Shown here: positions 1 to 11,345 of the stretch, one piece after another
Layout of the letters: the number at the start of each line of letters is the position of its first letter
Position numbering within the stretch: the first letter of the stretch is position 1
Assembly: GCA_014529385.2 (NCBI GenBank)
Contig: CM043959.1
Location: 708,358 to 772,357 of the forward strand
Origin: Adiantum capillus-veneris
Lineage: Eukaryota > Streptophyta > Polypodiopsida > Polypodiales > Pteridaceae
Length of the DNA stretch: 64,000 bases
Reading direction: 5' to 3'
Translations under genes and position numbers: made by a program
The notes under the pieces: generated by a model
The model's input: only the letters and a program-made list of their open reading frames with translations
Databases searched by the model: none
What the model was told of the DNA's origin: nothing

Positions 1-249
1 CTCTCCGTTTAAACACATATCCTCTGTTTCATTTTGTAGCTCCTCTGCATGCACCCCATATAGAGTAGTATCATCTTGATGCTCATCTGGCACCACCGCA
101 TCGGCTTCTGATTGAGCATCTTCTCTGATCTCCTCCATTGATGCCGTTGTGATTGGCACATGGTAGCCTTCATACGTCCTTGCACTACGAGGGGCTACCT
201 CTATGACGTACCACCAGTTTGATGTAGACTTTGTAGGATGAAATATTAC

Positions 250-330
250 CTGCCAGAGCCACATAACTTACATGAGAGCTTTCAAGCACATAACTTGTAA
301 AAGGGGGATGTTAACTATTTACATACTTAC
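250..330 (-). other. Intron in CACTA transposase (81 bp)
   Basis: The donor is ACAA|GTAAGTATG and the acceptor CTGGCAG|GTAA on the minus strand. Splicing joins VLPEHCEQ to VIFHPTKSTSNWW, the order seen in the DUF4216-type tail of plant CACTA proteins. Confidence 0.7.
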
Positions 331-760
331 TTGTTCACAATGCTCGGGTAGTACGAAAGTGTCTCTTAGGTCAGTCCATTTCTTAGTAGAATCCACCTCA
401 AGAAAACCAGACTCTCCTCTACGCACAGTAGCGTTGCGACCCTCCATGATTATCTTGAACCATTGCACGTCGAACAAGTCGACAAAAAATCCTCTGTAAT
501 CGATCCTCAAAATCTCTTGCAGCGTGCCTGAACACCTCATCAACTATGTGAACAAGAAGATGCACCTGAATGGTTAGCATGGTAGTAGGAAAATGTTTCT
601 CAAACATGCACACAAGCTCCGCAGCATTTAGTTTGGCGAATGGTATGGAGTCTACGTTGATCTCCTTTTGTGAGATCCATTGCACCAGCTTTGCAAGTTT
701 GTAGATTGTGTTACGGATGTCGAGAGACAAACATCCCTCAATGGCAGCCGATAAAATAAA

Positions 761-834
761 CTGTAAAGTATGTGCAGCAATGATATTAAAGTCCACATTT
801 TATGCAATGATATTAAAGTCCACTATGAACGTAC
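761..834 (-). other. Intron in CACTA transposase containing a short tandem duplication
   Basis: The donor is GTCAG|GTACGT and the acceptor TTTACAG|TTTA on the minus strand. Splicing joins SHDWHKMCQ to FILSAAIEGCL, the normal TNP2 order. The intron holds a segment of roughly 25 bp present twice in tandem (ATGATATTAAAGTCCAC, about 780-824). Confidence 0.65.
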
Positions 835-1442
835 CTGACACATTTTATGCCAATCGTGTGACTTCAAACCGGTAAGCTTTCCTTCTTTAGTAAAACACGT
901 TCGGAGCGAGTGCATTACGCCAGTGGGGGTCCGCAAAGATCGAATGGTCTCTAGTTTTACTTTGCGTTCTTGGGCTCCTGTGAAAATCCATGGTGCTTTA
1001 GGGAGTTTTATCGATCCATCAGACGCTGTTTGCGGCCAATATTGCTCCATACGATCCACATTTCTAAGGTCAACTCTGGCTCCCAAAGTATCTTTCTTAC
1101 CGGTCAGATGGTCCCATAGTAGATTACCCACATTCTTGAATATGTGCATTGGATCGAGCAAGTGATTGATCATGAGTCGGGGCCAGTATGGTAACTCGTA
1201 CCATAGAGATAGTCTCTTCATCCATGGAGGCAATCCGTCATCGCACATCTCCTTCTGCTCTAACCATGCTTGTGCAGACATCCTTGGTGGCTCTCTTCCC
1301 AAAAAGCCATCGCGTAACACATGATTCTCTGGAAGATACGCTTGATGACCTTCGTAGATTTGCTTCTTCAGTGAGGGCGCCCTACGTGCATTCAGTCTAG
1401 GTCCACATGTGACACATGCTCTGTATCTGCTTGTTTGAAGCC

Positions 1443-1525
1443 CTGCATGTATACACATGATAATAGATCAAATATGGGAAAAAACAAGATTTACAGTGTC
1501 TGAGTGAGGAGTGTCAATAGATCAC
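1443..1525 (-). other. Intron in CACTA transposase (83 bp)
   Basis: The donor CTCAG|GTGATC has the same sequence context as the 2362 donor, and the acceptor is ATGCAG|GG. Splicing joins the motif MHDYPGLTKCSG to LQTSRYRACVTCG in frame, matching the usual cysteine motif that follows in TNP2 proteins. Confidence 0.7.
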
Positions 1526-2266
1526 CTGAGCATTTTGTTAGCCCGGGATAGTCATGCATGGTCCACATTAGAATTCCTCTGATCAAAGCATTCCGTCGTC
1601 CTGTGTGTCGGCTCATATCCACCACCTCTATGCCAATCCACAATTGTTGTAGCTCTTCCAATAGTGGACGAAGATACACATCCATATTCCCCACTTTATA
1701 TCGCCCTGGCACAATCAAGCTTAGCCATAGGTACCCCTTCTTCGTAGTCAACCACGGGGGGAATGTTGTAGTTGACGATGACAACGGGCCATACACTGTA
1801 AGATGTTGATCTTTGACCAAATGGATTTACGCCATCCATAGCCAGGCCTAAGCGCAAATTTCGAGCTTCCCTGGCAAAATCCGACCATGTTCCATCTATA
1901 TGTTTCCAGGCTGCGCAATCTGCAGGAATTCGTAGCACACCATCCGAAGATTTACTCTCCTCATGCCATGATGCTAGGGCGGCCATGGACTTACATTCGA
2001 AGAAATGCTTGATGCGAGAAAGCAGAGGAAAATGTCGCAAAACCTTTTGTGGAATTTTTGTCCTGTGGAGATCTACTCGATATCTTTCAGAATCACATTT
2101 CGGACACTTCTCCATGTCTATGTATTCCCCGCTGAAAAGAATGCAGTCATTAGGACAAGCGTGGATAGAATTGTAATCCATCCCCAAGTTTCGCAAAATC
2201 TTTCTTGCTTCATCTCGGGAATCTGGCATCACATTGTCAGCTGGTAGTATGTGCTCTTTAAGCAAT

Positions 2267-2362
2267 CTACACAACATAAAAATACGATACAGTCGTGTAA
2301 AAATCTATCAGATCATTATACATTTAGAGTTTTATTAAAGTAAACTAATTGTAATAGATCAC
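2267..2362 (-). other. Intron in CACTA transposase (96 bp)
   Basis: On the minus strand the donor reads CAG|GTGATC and the acceptor TGTGTAG|ATTG. Removing it joins the exon ending TALF to the exon beginning LLKEHILPADN, which restores the order of TNP2-family motifs. Confidence 0.7.
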
Positions 2363-2895
2363 CTGAAAAGCGCTGTGACGCTAGTGTCACTCCATCCAAA
2401 CTTTGCCTGCATGTTGAGAAGAACCAGGAGTGCTTTCAATCTAGACATACGTGCTCCATTATACAATGGCGTATCGGCTTCACTTTTCATATCATCATAG
2501 ATAAGCCTTTCTGAATCCATGATCGTCTCGATCATTTCAGCAATCTCGGGCTCAAACATTGCCTCGTTGGGAATGTGCTCTGCATGATCATCCCCCGAGC
2601 TATCAGAGGCTACATCTTGTGGCCTCACATATGTTGCTTGACCAAAGCGCCTGCGAACACGTCTATTGGGTTGCAAGATTGCTGCTTGTTGACCAGCGTC
2701 AGAGTCCGACGAGTTATAATTGGCAACAACTAGATCTATAATAGATGGATCGAGCTCGCCAAATTCGCGAACGTGCTACAAAGAAACACGTCTTGTCCGT
2801 CGCACAGCATGCTTGCATTGATTACAAGGACATAAGACCCTCGTTGAGAGATAGGTGTTTCGGTTGGACGGTCCCACATCCTCGTCACTACTCAT

Positions 2896-2961
2896 AATGA
2901 GGATAAACCTAAATCTAATAACCTGGACAACAAATTTAATATTCTATTGGCATTCTTCGTC

Positions 2962-3013
<52 letters not shown>

Positions 3014-3172
3014 CTCACATTCTCTAGTCATGTCCAATCCCCGCACACCTCGGTCTAGAGGTGCATGGAGATCAGAACCACCGGGTTATAATCTCGTCTT
3101 TATTGGTCAATACCTATATTTGTGGGTACAAGAAATCTACAGACCCACGTCTACATGATACTGCATGTAGTG
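2896..3172 (-). mobile_element. Probable 5' terminal region of the CACTA element
   Basis: This lies outside the transposase start. It holds a (CT)n tract at 2965-3011. On the minus strand the sequence at 3172 begins CACTACATGCAG, consistent with a CACTA-type terminus. The other end of the element lies beyond the window, so terminal inverted repeats and the 3-bp target duplication cannot be compared here. Confidence 0.3.
2965..3011. repeat. (TC)n microsatellite
   Basis: An uninterrupted TC tract of about 23 units, inside the probable CACTA terminal region. Confidence 0.95.
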
Positions 3173-3922
3173 GACAAAACCATAGAATTGAACAAAGGGC
3201 CAAAGCAACTCCAAATTGGATGAAACTTGAATTGTGTATTGTACTAAGAGTGTTGAATTTGAGGGAATCAAGAAAACTTGCATTCTAACCATTATGACCA
3301 ACTTTAGGAAAAAATCACGATTTTTTCTTGAACGTTGTCAAATTGGGCTCAAATTTGGTGTGTTTGTATTACATGTGTGGTGAGTGCAAAGTTAAAATTT
3401 GGTGTCATTTGGACATTGGGAGTGGAAGATACAAGGAAAACAACCTGTCAAAACTGGCTAAAACTGCGACTTTTTGTGTTTTCCTTGACCAAAAAAGAGC
3501 AAATTTTGGTAAACAGGGTATACTAAGTGTGAGGAAAGTAGTTTTAAAAAAATAAACAATTAGACCACTTTGGACCACTTTGAGGAAGAAATCACGATTT
3601 TTTTCTCTTCCAAGTGAAAAGTGTTCAGATTGAGACAAGATTCGGTGACCATGTTATGCATGTCTTGTACATTACAGTGACAGTTTGGGTCAAAAATACC
3701 TAGTAGAGCTCAAGTTACAAGCAATTTTGTGTTGCAAGTGAAAACTAGTTTTCACTAAAAAGGTCATAACTTTCACATATAGACTCCGATTTCAAGAGTT
3801 TTATACAGAAACGTAGCCAGGAAGCGGCTCTACAAATCTTAGAGTAAAACTTAAACTAGAGTGAAAAAAACATTGTTTAAGGCCTCAAAATTCCATTTTT
3901 GTTCAAGGGTGTTTGAAACTAG
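3173..3922. other. Non-coding stretch, no gene recognised
   Basis: No supportable ORF is present. Two similar segments, at about 3308-3330 (AAAAAATCACGATTTTTTC) and 3582-3605 (AGAAATCACGATTTTTTTC), are each followed by A/T-rich sequence, which suggests an old repeat. Nothing else is recognised. Confidence 0.4.
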
Positions 3923-4354
3923 CTTTTTAATAGTTTTGGGAGAAAATGGTCAAACCTAGAACCTATCATTGCTGACTACATGTCTACTGATGCAACTTTA
4001 GAGTCTTCTAATTTCTACAAAACGGCTTTTGATGTACGAGGGAAAGGACTTGAGGTAGTTAGTTCTAGTAGAGTGTCACTGAAGGCAATGGATTACAACA
4101 TGACCTTAGCGTATCAATTTGACAATCAGTTTGGGACAAAGATCTATGCAAATCCTGATTATCGCTTTGTTTGTCACATTGATGATCGTAGGATGGAATT
4201 CATTGAAGAGCCAGTTGTGAATTATCTAGATGATAGATATGTGGACCGCACTAGTGTTACTTATGAAGTGATAGAAGATCCATACCTAGTAGACAACTCA
4301 AGACGAGTGGTATCAAAAAATCGAAGAGATGTTGTCATAAAATTTAATATCTAA
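3923..4354 (+). CDS. Unidentified ORF that runs into an LTR-like start
   Basis: The frame is open from 3923 with an ATG at 3980 and gives about 124 residues. It is rich in charged residues, with stretches such as FYKTAFDVRGKGLEVV and FVCHIDDRRMEF. I do not recognise a family, and no membrane segment or signal peptide is visible. Its last seven or so codons overlap the LTR-like start at 4333, so it may be the 3' end of an internal retrotransposon region or a host exon fragment cut by the insertion. No codon-level evidence of constraint is available from one copy. Confidence 0.3.
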   Translation, partial: LFNSFGRKWSNLEPIIADYMSTDATLESSNFYKTAFDVRGKGLEVVSSSRVSLKAMDYNMTLAYQFDNQFGTKIYANPDYRFVCHIDDRRMEFIEEPVVNYLDDRYVDRTSVTYEVIEDPYLVDNSRRVVSKNRRDVVIKFNI

Positions 4355-4900
4355 TTTCTCCAAATGATTTTCTCATCTCAAATTGGCCATTTAAAATGGG
4401 AAGTTAAAGAAAACAAGAGTTAGAATATTAAAATGTGCTATTAGACTTATCTCAATCCTAGGAGAAAGCTAAAAGAAAAGACACTCTACAAAGAGAAATG
4501 AGAATCTAATGATGCTTGAGATGACCTAAGGGTAAGCATCATTAAGCCTCCAAAGGATAGTGCAAAAGTCTTATAATAAATATACTAGGTTGAGCAAGCC
4601 AGCAAGAGCTTAAGCAGGGGGGCTACTAGCTTACCTAGATTCAATTGTGAATTTAGAAAAATGGTAATTGTGATTATTATTTCAATAATTGAATAATCTT
4701 AGCCTTAAAAGAATATTAAGCTAGGTATTTGTAGGAGTTCATTTGCATGATTTTATTTGATTCAAAGCATTTTAAATGAGGTTCAAAGGCTTTTTTTGAG
4801 CCAAGTAAAGAGATTAGCATCTGACAAATCATCATCTACTCCCTTTTGTGGTTCACAATTTAGTATACGAGAAAGATGATTTGCCCTTGATTGTTAGTAC
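4333..4900 (+). mobile_element. Truncated LTR fragment, same broad family as the 24.2-45.2 kb LTRs
   Basis: It begins TGTCATAAAATTTAATATC and continues with CAAATGATTTTCTCAT, matching the starts of the LTRs at 24221, 31753, 36740 and 43622. A second match (CCTAAGGGTAAGCATCATTAAG) corresponds to the solo LTR around 24420. The similarity fades by about 4.9 kb and no LTR end is seen, so the fragment is truncated. The right boundary is approximate. Confidence 0.6.
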
Positions 4901-4989
4901 CTTTTTTAAAACCACTATGAAATCAAACTCTAGTAAGATGATAAATCATTTTATAATTTGTCCAGTATTGGAAGGTTTGTTCACAGTTT

Positions 4990-5247
4990 TTATAGTAATG
5001 CTTGATGATCCACAAAGAAAATAAAATTTTTTGCCAAAAGGTAATGCCAAAATTTCTTAATAGCAGTCACCATTCCTAACCCTTCTCTTTTGATGGTCAT
5101 ATAATTTTTTTCAGCATTATTTAGCTGTCTGTCGACATAGCATACAAAAAACTCCATGTTTATTTCACCACGTTGAGCTAAAACACATCCTATCACAAAA
5201 GCCAATGCATCTAATGGAAAATCTTTGTCCAATCTCGGAGTTGTCAA
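4990..5247 (-). pseudogene. Ty3/gypsy RNase H fragment
   Basis: The minus strand encodes 85 residues with ALAFVIGCVLAQRG, LNNAEKNYMTIKREGLGMV, HYLLAKNFIFFVDHQALL. This is the gypsy RNase H region and closely resembles the RNase H of the older element at 35.6-35.9 kb. RT, integrase and LTRs are not visible beside it, so it is an isolated scrap. Confidence 0.75.
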
Positions 5248-5556
5248 GGGAATTCACTTGGAACTCAGAGACTGTCTTTGATGCACTATACTTCTAGGTC
5301 CATGATACATTGCAGACTCTGTTACGTACAATAGCGATTGATCTTATGGGAGATTTTGACCTTAGTATTGGGAGATTGGTACAAAGAGATTATCTAGCAG
5401 CTCGGCTCCTCCCAGTTACTTTTGTTTTAGATAGAGATTAGTGCAACACGTTCTCCCTTTTTCTTCTATCACCAAATTATGTAGCTCCTATTATGGGGAT
5501 ACAAGAGAGTATATTGAAGAAGAAGAAGAAGCTTTCAACATCCATCATTGTGTGTG
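5248..5556. other. Unassigned spacer
   Basis: No gene or repeat is recognised. The segment ends in a short (GAA)n-like run near 5517-5531 and a TGTGTG run that abuts the foldback element. Confidence 0.4.
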
Positions 5557-5961
5557 ATCCCACATTAGAAAATTTCGGAGGTCATTTGGAGGGCCTTGTA
5601 AGAAATTGTATTTCTCTCTCTAGAAACTTTTTTTTAAATGCACTTGCACCTTGTGAGTACGTCCAAATGACAACCAGACACTCTAAAAAGTAGATTTATA
5701 TTCTCAATCGTCGTTGAAAACGGTCACTTTTTTATTTAATGCAAGCGTCTTTTTCAGGAGGTAGGTGCGGCGCATTCAATGTAGCTTACGTCATTACTGG
5801 AACTTGAAAAGTCACAAAATATGAAATTGTGATAGATTTTGAGGCTTTTGACACCACCAATGCGTCTGGAACGCCAAAATACCCTAAAAACGAATGTCTA
5901 CTTGTCTCATTCCGACATCCGGAGAGGCAAAAAATGTCAAAAAACCCCAAAAAATGGGCAT

Positions 5962-6027
5962 TGTACTTAAGGCGCGCGAGGAGCCATTCTAAAATTTTAG
6001 AATGCCCCCCTGCGCGCCGTTAGTACA
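5962..6027. repeat. 66-bp palindrome in left arm of the foldback element
   Basis: The centre is AAAA|TTTT at 5994/5995, flanked by ATTCT/AGAAT and GGCGCGC/GCGCGCC. Most base pairs of the 33-bp arms match. Confidence 0.85.
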
Positions 6028-6140
6028 AAGCTCCTTTTAGTGGTTTTTGGACACTTATCTTTCAAGAAAGCCCCTTTTTAGAGTTTTTTTGACATTTTTC
6101 TCTCAAAAAGCTCCCTAAAAAGAGGAAAAAATGGGCTTTT

Positions 6141-6202
6141 TACTAACGGCGCACGAGGAGGCATTCCAAAATTTTGGAATGCCCCCTCACGCGCCGTTAG
6201 TA
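6141..6202. repeat. 62-bp palindrome in right arm of the foldback element
   Basis: The centre is AAAA|TTTT at 6171/6172. The arms run TACTAACGGCGC...GCATTCCAAAA and the complement, with three mismatches in 31 pairs by hand. Confidence 0.88.
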
Positions 6203-6617
6203 AAATGTTCTTTTAGGAGTTTTGGACATTTTTTGCCTCTTTGGATGTCCGAGCGAGGCAATTGGACATTCATTTCTAAGATATTTGGGCGTTCCGGACG
6301 CATTGACAGTATCAAAAGTTTCAAAATTTTCCACCACTTGATAGTTTTGTGACTTTTTGAATTCTAGTGATGACGTAAGCCGTATCAAACGCACCGCATC
6401 TGCCTTCTGAAAAAGGTGCTCGCATTAAATGAAAGAGAGTGATCGTCTTCAAGGACCACTAGATTATTAAATGAGGAGAGGGACACCTTTTTATATTTTT
6501 GTTAATATCAATCTATTTTTCTACGTAACGTAGACTCTTCTCTCATTGGAGGAGCTTATTTTCCTCTCTCTTCCAAAAGGCCCTCCAAAAGGCCTCCGAA
6601 ATCTCCTAATGTGGGAT

Positions 6618-8780
6618 GTGTGTGTGTGTGCACGCGTGCATGTGCTTGTAAGGGCTCAAGCTCTCTTCTTCTAGATTTCCTTACAATCACACAAACTTAA
6701 TGCCACAATATCATGAAATCATGCATAACAACAAATAAAACCATGAGTGGGCATGACTTGACAACAATAAATGGGTTGAGTATATCATTCTATGTAGATA
6801 ACCCTCATGTCAATGGATGGACAAGCTAATTCCAAAGGTTCTATATGTTGCACAAAAAGATCAAAACACAAAGCACTACACCTCCAAGACGCATGTCAGG
6901 ATGAAAAGAAGCAATATATTAAACAATAAAGACAACCAAAATCCTAGGGTCTCAAACCTAGAAAGCCTATGGAACAAAAATACCTCTGGTATATGCACAT
7001 GTCTTCTAGTGCATGGTGGTCAATGAGTACAAATTGAAAATCTCGCAAAACTAGGAGTTAAGAGAGAGCTCTCACCATGAAGCATGATTTGTAGTCTCCT
7101 GGCTCCATCTCTAATGGTCAAAGACTGGCTAACACCTAGCTTCATATGAATGGTGGGCTCTATAGCACAGGGTATGGGCATAAGGATGATATCAAAGTCT
7201 AACCTTGTTGTCATTTGTCTCTATAGCTCTATGGTCATGGATTGACTAATGCCTGGCTCAATGTCAATGGAATGGTTATTAGAAGTAAGAACCAAATTAT
7301 GGCTAGTATCAATTAGAGATGTAAGAAATGGTAAGCCTTTGGTAGCCAAAATTTTCAATGATTTCCATTTCTCATTCTTTTACATGAAAATTCATAGCTT
7401 TCCAAATTCCATCCTCTCTCATATTATAAAAGTAAAAGAGGTTATGCTATTACAAGGAGGATACAAAGAGGAGGAAGAAATGGAAACTCAAAGGCAAGAA
7501 TAGAAGAGAGAATTGTGGCAAGAGTGCAAAAGTTGAAAAAGGTGAGTGTATCCGTTTCAAAGATTCTTTCCTTTTGGAATTAATGACCTTGTTTTTAGTA
7601 CCCCAACATAGGATTTTGAATTTTCAAGCTCCTCGAGCCTACAATTCTCAATTGAATTGCTCTCAGAATGTAAAAAGGACCATTATACTTTGTGCCTAGA
7701 CTATCACATATCATCCTTGAAAATGACGCAATATATTTACTTGTGATAGTAATGGCCAGTGTATGGGTTGTGAATGTGGTGTATATTGCTCTTGTGGGAG
7801 TGTTGTAAGAAAATGTTTCAAGGGTTGCATTGTATATGCTATAGTCCGTGGTCTAGGAATCAAAATGCATCTACATCTCTGATAAAATCCCTTTGCCTCA
7901 AGTGATTTTTGTGATGTGAGCCATCCATGGGATCTACCATTGTGTGTGTGGTGGCTCTCAACCCATACTAGGGTATTGTCTCATCATGAGGTAGTGATAT
8001 GCAAATCTATATGGGGAACATATAACTATTTGGTGCTCTTGGGGTAAACTTTATGCCTCTAGCTATGTGCTTGATAAGTTGTGGGTAGCCCTTGAGTAGC
8101 AACACTCCTCTAGTCATGGCCTAAAGAAATCCTCTATCATCCTCACATGATTGTCATGTATCACAAGAGGGTGCGCAATCATGTCCAAAGAGTTAAATCT
8201 ACACGATATATGCTTAGAAGTCTCTGAGACGACCTTTGCTTGTGGGGTATGATGATGGTGGTTTCTATTGACCCGATTAGGCAATGTTGTACATGTAGTG
8301 TCTATCCGTTGGGTGGTCAAAAAATGTGGTCATGAATTCCCCCAAAAGGATGGACTGTGCTTTACAAAAGCATGTCTATATTTGTAGTTTACTATATAGG
8401 TATCTAGTTGTCCAAGGTCTCTATTGATAGACTAGCACTCTGATGGTCATGTGCTATGGAAATCCCTATAGGTATAGGCTCACTAGTGGTATCTTTCTCT
8501 AAAGCATTTGATCCAATATGTACTAGAGCTCCATCTACTGAAGGATGCACTATCCTCATCATGTCTATCAATGTCATGTGTAGTGATCACTAGTGGCTCT
8601 TTCAAAATCATCCACAAAATACTTCCCTCAAATACCAACCCACTTGCTTCAAGATATCCGTCTTTGGGTATGCAGAGGGAGGAGGAAGCAAGAATGGGCT
8701 TTTGGGTTGCGTGTTGCCCCTAATACTTTCAGATAGTGGGTTACAGGAAAAAATTGTTTTGCAATGTTGCGAAGGGATTG
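6618..8780. other. Non-coding stretch, no gene recognised
   Basis: Short ORFs occur on both strands, but none shows a recognisable motif. A TGTGTGCACGCGTGCATGTG run lies at the left edge. Degenerate retrotransposon sequence is possible but not shown. Confidence 0.35.
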
Positions 8781-8859
8781 TAGTCAGTGTAGTGGATGAA
8801 CAAGGAGGAGGACTCTTTGGACTTGCATTATTGGATCTGTCTAAAGTTCCCAGTGATAA

Positions 8860-9165
8860 GTGATATGCAAAGAGACTTTGAAAGTACCTTTGGGCCTATC
8901 AAAAGGTCCTAGAGTTCCTATGAAACTCTTGTGCCTCATTTGAAACAATCTTTGAAAGCACCTTTGGACCTATCAAGAGGTACTTCAAGAGTGGCCCGTG
9001 TCTACTTTTGTACAAAGTATGAAAGTACCCTGAACATATCCAAAGGTACTTATGAAGTTGTGCCCTATAAACTTGCAATGCCTAGTATTGTGCATGTTCA
9101 AAGGTGATTTTGGTTCTTTGTTGTGGTTCAAAGGTATAGTGAAGTACCTTTGAACAACGTAAAAA
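8860..9165. repeat. Dispersed short motif AGTACCTTTG and its inverse
   Basis: The motif (A)AGTACCTTTG or CAAAGGTACTT, with one-base variants, occurs repeatedly on both orientations between about 8880 and 9160, immediately left of the Ogre-like LTR. It could be a decayed tandem repeat. No function is claimed. Confidence 0.5.
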
Positions 9166-10638
9166 GTTTACCATTGATTGGTGCAAAACGCATGCGAGGA
9201 GGGAGGTGGCCTCCACACCTTCCACTCGTACGGCCTCAACGGGTCACCCTGGGCAAAGTGTATATAGATAGGGGGGACCACCTAGCGTTTTGCAGTCGCT
9301 AGGACGTTGTGTGGGGAGTCAAGAAGCACATGAGGGCTGACTTGCAACAAGTGAGAGAGATCATAAACATCATGACTAACCTAACGCCCACCAAAATATC
9401 AAGAAAAGAGGACAAAGAGTAAAATGGGTAGAATTGGAGCAATAACGAAGTTACACCATAGTGTTCCGGCTGTAAACTATAAGAGAACCATATATGTGAC
9501 AAACATGACTTAGGGATAATAAGGAAACTTTGCAGTGTAGTAAATAGGGCAAGAATGCACATGGAAAACTGCACATACAAATTGGAAAGACCCTGGCAAT
9601 TATATTGCATGTAGGAACAAAACGATGAAACTTTACACAAGAGGGTTTCTTGTAGGCACCGGGGAGGGGAATCATGAGAACAAAGGAAGGTCTTCCCATC
9701 ATCTTCGGGCACAACCCAAGTGTGGGGAGAGTCGCCATGGCTAGGTCGTGGTGAGAATGGCAGCGAGGATGCTACTTCTTCTAGTGCTCTTGTGTCTTGG
9801 TGTCTTGCCCATTGTAGCCCTAATGCCATTGTTGCATACAAGTGTATCATCGGGTACTCCTCATGACGTGTTCATCCAGTGAATCAAGTGTCTCTCACCC
9901 CATGTGTGGCTCATCATGTGTCTAAGATTATGGTATTCCCTCCTTCTAGATGGTGGTATTTCTCTCATTGTCTATCTATCTATTTATTGTATGCATGTAT
10001 TCCCCCCATGTGCTCATTGTGCTTGTCTTTTGTATCATTGTGTCCCAATGCATGGCAGACTGTGTGGTTATATAGGTGATGGAGGTTGGCCATGCCATGG
10101 GTTCTCTTGGATTACCCAATGGATAATAGACATGGTCTAGAGATAGGTTATTTTCTAGCCCTAGTAGCTAGAATAGGGGTAGAGGTGGAAGAGATAGAGA
10201 GAGAGGGGAGATGGATAGCTATTTACATATCTAGCCATAGAGGCTGATTATTTAGGGTTGATTAAGGCTGGGTAATTACAAGGGTTTTGTCACGGGTGGG
10301 TAGCTATCGTGAGGTTTCCAGTGGTGTTTTGTCAGGTGTCGATGGATGATCGCTTCACCCACCATTGATGATAATCCTTCTAGTGGTGAATAGCTCTTGT
10401 TGAGGTTGCTTCTAGATGAATCTCCCAGTCATGATGATGACTACAGGTGCTTTGCACTTGCTTCGTCACTTGTAGGTAAGGCTATGCACTTATGACTTCC
10501 GCTTATGTGTGATCGCTCATACCGGTTCTGTGTGTGGCTGTGGCTTCTGCTTGCATGTGATGTATCAACATTGTTGGGTGCGTAGGGGAGAGAGAGCCTT
10601 TGATGTGTGTGTTCGTTCGGGTTTTCTTCCTTGCTACT

Positions 10639-10836
<198 letters not shown>

Positions 10837-10844
10837 TTTGATTT

Positions 10845-11012
10845 ATGTGTTTGTGTGTGTGTTCCAATGTGTGTGTACATGTGTATCTTGCATACCAGTT
10901 TGTGTGCACATGTTTGTGTTGTATACTCATGTGTGTGTGTGCACCATGTCTCGAGTGCATGTATCGAGTGTGTTTGTACGTATGTGTTTCAAGAGTGTGT
11001 GTGTTGTGTGAT

Positions 11013-11043
<31 letters not shown>

Positions 11044-11345
11044 ACATGTAAATGTGTGTGTGTGTGTGAGATAGAGAGAGAGAGAGACAGAGAGGTTAAT
11101 GGATTATAAGGGAGAGAAAGAGGTCAATGGATTAAAGAGAGAGGGAGGTGGGATTGAAGTGTGTGTGAGAGAGAGAGAATCCGCTGATGCCTGAGAAAAA
11201 TGAGAGAGATGGAGGAGGAGCATGGAGGGAAAGGAGGAGAAGAGGAGACGAGAGAGCTGTAGGGCACGTGTGTGTGTGTGCAATTAATGCGTGTGTGTGT
11301 GTGTATGTGTGTTCTTTCGGGTCCGAAAGCGAGGGAGAGAGAGTG
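10845..11345. repeat. GT-rich and GA-rich degenerate simple-sequence DNA
   Basis: Interrupted TGTG runs (10845-11075) and GAGA runs (11068-11345) follow the main tract. The block GAGTGTGTTTGTACGTATG with following GATTGTATATGTG recurs at 23468-23535. Confidence 0.85.

Larger units (their letters stand above)
1..2895 (-). pseudogene. CACTA (En/Spm) TNP2-type transposase, decayed and running off the window edge
   Basis: The minus strand reads as a plant CACTA transposase. The start at 2895 is followed by a CPCxxC zinc-type motif, then a region ending YNGARMSRLKALLVLLNMQ, then the TNP2 core (CPNDCILF, CPKCDSERYR, LAMDGVNPFGQRS, SLIVPGRYKVGNMDVYLRPL, LLDPMHIFKNVGN). The tail around 540-150 resembles DUF4216 (YRGFFVDLFDVQWFKI, then NWWYVIEVAPRS). 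Four introns can be placed because the frame and family motifs continue across them: 2267-2362, 1443-1525, 761-834 and 250-330. Damage visible: an in-frame TAG at 2776-2778, a frameshift near 1755 at a run of six G, and a jump near 535 from the HLVxEV-type motif straight into the DUF4216-like region, so a few hundred residues are missing. The element is therefore defective. The family call is firm; exact exon ends are inferred. Confidence 0.88.
5557..6617. mobile_element. Foldback (long inverted-repeat) element with nested palindromes
   Basis: The two halves are inverted copies of each other around a centre near 6085. The ends read ATCCCACATTAG and, inverted, CTAATGTGGGAT. Inner matching blocks include TTTCGGAGG/CCTCCGAAA, CTTACGTCAT/ATGACGTAAG and ATGCGTC.GGAACGCC with its complement. 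Each arm also carries its own hairpin: 5962-6027 and 6141-6202. Both flanks are runs of GT (TGTGTGTG), so a target duplication of about 7-9 bp is possible but cannot be told from a pre-existing microsatellite. No transposase is encoded, so the element would be non-autonomous. Long terminal inverted repeats are typical of MULE and foldback elements; the superfamily is not determined. Confidence 0.75.

Noticed and set aside
5557-6617. Inverted pair of host genes
   Set aside because: No long ORF with consistent motifs in the arms; the symmetry and short length fit a foldback element.
9299-9850. 183-residue minus-strand ORF in the left LTR, partly repeated at 18737-19036
   Set aside because: Its recurrence is explained by the two LTR copies. 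The frame is broken by a 1-bp indel in the right copy, so it is not maintained as a protein.
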